Of a stretch of DNA of 64,000 bases, positions 60,777 through 64,000 are shown piece by piece. The position numbers and the translations under genes are program-made. The number at the start of each line of letters is the position of its first letter. Position 1 is the first letter of the stretch. Source of the stretch: Roseiarcus sp963776665 (GTDB taxonomy: Bacteria > Pseudomonadota > Alphaproteobacteria > Rhizobiales > Beijerinckiaceae); assembly GCA_963776665.1 (NCBI GenBank), contig CAVZNQ010000011.1, forward strand, positions 172,026-236,025, written 5' to 3'. Under the pieces are notes generated by a model. The model ran no database searches, had not been told where the DNA came from, and saw only the letters and a program-made list of their open reading frames with translations.

Positions 60777-60853
60777 GTCCCGGTAGCTCAGCTGGATAGA
60801 GCACAGGTTTCCTAAACCTGGGGTCAGAGGTTCAAGTCCTCTCCGGGACGCCA
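60777..60853 (+). tRNA. tRNA-Arg (anticodon CCT), CCA encoded
   Basis: A full 77-base cloverleaf: acceptor GTCCCGG paired with CCGGGAC, D-arm GCTC...GAGC with AGCTGGATA loop, anticodon arm CAGGT-TTCCTAA-ACCTG (anticodon CCT), T-arm AGAGG-TTCAAGT-CCTCT and 3' GCCA. It reads AGG codons. The region that follows is decayed and could be the inside of an old island at this tRNA. Confidence 0.98.
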
Positions 60854-61081
60854 ATTAAATCAAAATGTTTAATCGATCTCGGCAAGAGTGGTTGTGATTT
60901 TTGAAACCCAGGGTATGCACTGGGGTAACTGCTGCACATGAGAGTGGCCCATGCACAGCTTCAAAGTCCCCGAAGTTCCTCGACCACCGCGCAATGTGTC
61001 CTTCAGTCTTATGGAAGCTCAAGAACTTGACGCTTCAGCCGAGTCCTTGCCGTTGATCATCATTCCGCCGCTTCCAGCACC

Positions 61082-61582
61082 TCAGACCGAGCCATTCTCC
61101 AGCACTTCGATGATCTCGTGCGGTTCATTGGCCAACTGTCCGGCGCGCGCGATCACCTTCTGGCTGGAGGCCAGGCGCGATTCCGAGTTGGCACAACCTT
61201 CCAGATCGTTTTGATGGTTCCAGAAGGGCGAAAAGATATACGGATTGTCCAGCAGCAGCCGGATCTCCTGAGAAAAACGCTTCCACACGGAACTGTAAAT
61301 CCGGTGCTCGCGGTCGACATCGACGAGCAATTCGAAATAGGCGTTGAAGGCGCCGCGCTCGCTTGCCAGCTCGGCCGCATAGGCCGAGTTGAAGCTGATC
61401 CAGAGGAGTATGAAACGTACGTCCGGATCGGTGGCGTCGGCCTCGGCCCGCCCAAGCCAACTGAGCGCGCGATGAATACGAAGCCCCAAGTGTTCTGGGA
61501 AGGCCTCGCGGATGCGCCGCTGTTTTTCCTTCAGTCGAGCGAACGACACGGCGTTTGGTTCCGCGTCAAACGGTTGGGGCAT
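61082..61582 (-). CDS. HEPN-like hypothetical protein, probably truncated at the C-terminus
   Basis: A 166-aa protein with a core IHRALSWLGRAEADATDPDV, RFILLWISFNSAYAAELASE and YSSVWKRFSQEIRLLLDNPY. I recall a family of about 230-240 aa with the same pattern whose C-terminal part carries a LRNQLVHGG-type HEPN motif; here the protein stops (VLENGSV) before that motif would appear. It is therefore likely to be a truncated remnant. The surrounding DNA (60854-61081 and 61583-61849) shows no convincing gene. If intact elsewhere, HEPN proteins are often RNases or toxin components, but I cannot assign activity here. Confidence 0.6.
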   Translation of the reverse strand: MPQPFDAEPNAVSFARLKEKQRRIREAFPEHLGLRIHRALSWLGRAEADATDPDVRFILLWISFNSAYAAELASERGAFNAYFELLVDVDREHRIYSSVWKRFSQEIRLLLDNPYIFSPFWNHQNDLEGCANSESRLASSQKVIARAGQLANEPHEIIEVLENGSV

Positions 61583-61849
61583 AATGGCCTAGCCTCGGTG
61601 TTCACGCCTATTCCGGCGGACAGTTCGGGCTACGATCGCTTATTTACCTCCATGGAATTGTCGCGACTATGCCGCATCCTCATACGCATCGGGGTCTGGG
61701 CTCCCGCCGAGACTCCGCAGCTTGGGCTGCTGGGCCAATTCCAGGTACCGACAGTAGGCGTTGGCCAGTCGCATTTGGTCCGGTGTTCGACAATCTGCTT
61801 CGAACACGGCCGGGGAGGCGACCAGAACACAGACTTCTGGCCGGGGCCA

Positions 61850-63517
61850 GGACGCAGCCTGTCGTGCTCGCCTTCGAAGACCTGCATTGGGCCGATCCGA
61901 CATCGCTTGACCTGATCCAGGCGCTGGCCGAACGCGGAGCGCAAGCGCCGTTGCTCGTGATCGCGACGACTTGGCCCGAATTTCGCGCCCCCTGGGGGAT
62001 GCGTTCACACCATGCCGTCGTTGCGCTTGCGCCATTCGACCGGACTGAGGTTCGACGCATGGTCGGCGAGATCGCCGCGCAGCACGCCCTACCGCAAGAG
62101 GTTGTCGAGCGGGTCAGCGAGCGCACGGGCGGCGTGCCGCTATTCGTTGAGGAGGTGACGCGCCTGCTTGTTGAACGCGGCGATACAGGATCGCTGGCCG
62201 TCCCTCCCACGCTTCAGCAGTCGCTCGCCGCACGCCTCGACCGGCTGGGCGCTGCGCGCGAGGTCGCACAAATCGGCGCGGTGCTTGGACGCGATTTCGT
62301 CTATGCGCTGCTGCGCGACGTCGCCGAAATTGGCGAGCCGGCGCTGCAAGCGTCATTGGATCGGCTTGCCGATGCCGACCTCCTGCTTGTCGAGGGAGCG
62401 CCGCCGCAGGCCAATTATCGCTTCAAGCACGCGCTGATCCAGGACGCGGCCTACGACAGTTTGCTCAAGAGCCGTCGCGAGGCTTTGCATCGGCGCGCCG
62501 CCGAACTCTTGCGCGACAATCCTGACCACGCGAGCGCCGAGCCCGAAGCGATCGCCCATCATTTCACCGAGGCCGGCCTCGACGACCAGGCTATCGAATG
62601 GTGGGGCAAGGCAGGCGACCAGGCTTTGCGCCGCTCGGCGTTCCAGGAAGCGATCGCCCATCTCGGCAAAGCGATCGCCATGGCGGACGAGGCGGGCGCG
62701 ACGTCGCGCGGCTCAATAGGCGGCTCGGCCGTTCCGAACCAGCGACTGACGCAGTTGCACGTTGCCCACGGCAACGCGCTGATTGCCGCGCGCGGCTTCC
62801 GCGGCGGAGACGGCCGAAGCCTTCGCAAAGGCGCGCGAATTCGAAGCCGCCGACAAGGACGCGCCCGAACGGCTGGCGGCCGACTACGGTCTGTGGGCCG
62901 GCAACTTCGTACGCGGCGAGCTGTCGGCGATGAGCGCCCACGCTGAGACCTTCCTCGGCGACGTCGAGGCGAGACCCGATTCGCCCGAGGCCGGAGTTGC
63001 TCACCGTGCGGTGGAATACGCATTGGTTCGCCGGAGAGTCCGCGAAGCGCGGGAACATCTTGAACAGGCTCTCGCTGTTTCATCCGGAGCGCGACGATTT
63101 GGCCTTTCGCTTTGGGCCGGACCCCGGCGTCCTGGCGATGCATTACCTCGCGCTCACATTGTGGCCGATGGGCGACATCGGACGAGCGGTTTCCCTGGTC
63201 GGCCGCGCTGAGGCGCGGATCGCGGACCTCACCCATGTCGGCACGCTCGCGCCAATCCCGCCGACCTTGCTTCCGCCGAGGAAGCCTTTCGAACCGCGAT
63301 CGCCATCGCCCGGGAGCAGGGCTCGCGCAGCTTCGAACTGCGCGCCGCGCTGGCGCTCGCCAGGCTTTATCAATCGACAGGCCGCCCCATCGAGTCCAAC
63401 GCCGTCCTCGCGCCCGCGCTCGAAGGCTTTTCGCCGACCCCCGAGATGCCCGAGATCGCTGAAGCGCAGACGCTGTTGGCGGCTACCGAGGCCGGCGCGC
63501 ATGTGAGGCACCAATAG
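61850..63517 (+). pseudogene. Degraded adenylate-cyclase-family AAA ATPase/TPR protein (C-terminal part only)
   Basis: The start of the recognisable part is QPVVLAFEDLHWADPTSLDL (Walker B-like), followed by the winged-helix and TPR regions to about 62790 (VAHGNALIAARG). Then the frame changes: AETAEAFAKAREFEAADKDA continues in a second frame to about 63020, ERDDLAFRFGPDPGVLAMHY in a third to about 63240, and finally ADLASAEEAFRTAIAIAREQ returns in another frame to a stop at 63517. A piece of the TPR region is missing near 63240. The cyclase domain and Walker A are absent. This is a clear pseudogene of the family that joins a class III cyclase to an AAA domain. Confidence 0.85.
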
Positions 63518-63570
63518 AACACCGCTATCTGGCTTTCGTGCTATTCTGAGTGACGCCCAGAGGGTGCGCC

Positions 63571-63795
63571 ATGGGGGAAACGCGTAAAATCGCGGCGATT
63601 CTGGTCGCGGATATCGTCGGTTACAGCCGGCTCGCGGGGACGGATGAGGATCGCACCCTAGCGAGGCTCAGGGCGCTGCGCAGCGATCTCATCGATCCGA
63701 CCATCGCCCTGCATCACGGGCGCATCGTCAAGCGCACCGGGGACGGCAGCCTCATCGAGTTCCGCAGCGTGGTCGACGCCGCGCGACTTCTCACG
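63571..63795 (+). pseudogene. N-terminal fragment of a class III adenylate/guanylate cyclase
   Basis: The ATG at 63571 starts METRKIAAILVADIVGYSRL-like sequence (GETRKIAAILVADIVGYSRL), a metal-binding VADIVGYSRL of class III cyclases, then GRIVKRTGDGSLIEFRSVVD to about 63780. It then breaks off into unrelated sequence (LLTDTRHRRDRLQYG) and stops by 63921. It holds only the first third of the cyclase domain and is not functional. The order here (C-terminal remnant first, N-terminal remnant next) suggests the tail of one copy and the head of a second. Confidence 0.8.
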
Positions 63796-63898
63796 GATAC
63801 AAGGCACCGTCGAGATCGCTTGCAATACGGCGTTCGCCTAGGCACCGGCGCCAGAAGGGTAGCTGGATCCCTCTTCGCGCCGCCCCTTGGAATCGGTA

Positions 63899-64000
63899 AT
63901 GACCCTCGACTTTCCGCGTAACGAAGAATTCGCTGAAATCCGTGAAGGTGTGCGACGCCTGTGCGCCGGGTTCCCCGGCGAGTACTGGCGCAAGCTTGAC
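63899..64000 (+). CDS. Acyl-CoA dehydrogenase family protein (N-terminus only)
   Basis: The last 102 bases encode MTLDFPRNEEFAEIREGVRR, then LCAGFPGEYWRKLD, which fits the N-terminal helix of acyl-CoA dehydrogenases with an FPGEYW-type motif. The ATG at 63899 has no strong ribosome site visible. The rest lies outside the window. Confidence 0.8.
   Translation, partial: MTLDFPRNEEFAEIREGVRRLCAGFPGEYWRKLD

Noticed and set aside
60737..60854. Upstream extension of the thermonuclease frame through the tRNA-Arg gene
   Set aside because: This is the well-known antisense reading of tRNA genes; the real start with a signal peptide is at 60707.
60777..61080. Prophage or integrase next to the tRNA
   Set aside because: No integrase-like frame and no second copy of the tRNA 3' end were found in the window.
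60951..61214. 87-aa open frame after the tRNA (MHSFKVPEVPRPP start)
   Set aside because: Its second half overlaps the antisense end of the HEPN-like gene, there is no ribosome site, and no family is recognisable; it may be a remnant but I cannot support it.
61667..62035. Minus-strand frame ending PDPDAYEDAA opposite the cyclase remnant
   Set aside because: Part of it (61667-61850) reads like protein, but the rest lies antisense to a clear AAA-ATPase sequence; no known family and no start.

Overview
The window is high-GC DNA from an alphaproteobacterium, most likely Hyphomicrobiales (Rhizobiales). The evidence is the gene order rsfS-rlmH-envC-ctpA, a DUF1674 protein, a CGFS glutaredoxin, an intracellular PHA depolymerase, a DUF1194 protein and two or three alphaproteobacterial-type palindromic intergenic repeats. 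No ribosomal RNA, complete mobile element, integrase, transposase or CRISPR array was seen. One tRNA, Arg(CCT), is present.

Region 1 (1-5803, minus strand) is a branched-chain-amino-acid-type ABC transporter operon led by a long-chain acyl-CoA synthetase; its livH carries an apparent 1-base frameshift. Region 2 (6074-18046, plus strand) is the most striking part. It is one run of about 14 tightly packed genes: a CUT1-like ABC importer (binding protein, two permeases, a 67-aa membrane protein, two ATPases), an ATP-type dihydroxyacetone kinase (DhaK-DhaL fusion), a complete set of PTS-type dihydroxyacetone kinase parts (DhaL, DhaM, separate DhaK) with its own HPr and enzyme I, and a small HTH-like protein. 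The likely job is uptake of a short polyol or ketose and its phosphorylation by two kinase chemistries. A perfect AT-rich palindrome sits in the presumed promoter.

Region 3 (18056-24993) holds a cupin, a frameshifted Kef-type antiporter, an unusual 428-aa fusion of a 2OG-Fe(II)-oxygenase-like domain with a 'sporadic carbohydrate cluster' domain, an L,D-transpeptidase and two envelope proteins, and an NmrA-like reductase bracketed by a 34-bp direct repeat. Region 4 (25340-45253) is mostly housekeeping: moaA, grxD, phaZ, DUF1674, rsmB, purH, two ctpA paralogues, envC, rlmH, rsfS, quinone reductase, GST, an M23 peptidase overlapping gluQ, an AlkA-like glycosylase and an esterase. Region 5 (45254-49143) has a large inverted repeat, a DUF1194 protein, a two-gene lower-GC module with one haem-c motif, a catalytically dead HtrA-like protein and a hotdog thioesterase.

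Region 6 (49151-52938, minus) is the dTDP-L-rhamnose set rfbC-rfbD-rfbB-rfbA interrupted by two palindromic repeats; rfbA and rfbD are frameshifted. Region 7 (53025-60707, minus) holds a three-subunit molybdopterin/2Fe-2S/cytochrome c dehydrogenase, then a nuclease-M48 protease-rdgB operon whose last gene ends inside a 21-bp tandem repeat. Region 8 (60777-64000) starts with tRNA-Arg(CCT), followed by decayed remnants (a truncated HEPN-like gene and two cyclase-family fragments) and the start of an acyl-CoA dehydrogenase.

At least five genes (livH, the antiporter, rfbA, rfbD, rdgB), possibly also rsfS, look disrupted by the same kind of event: one extra base relative to the frame. That pattern suggests sequence errors as much as real decay, and it affects how those entries should be read.
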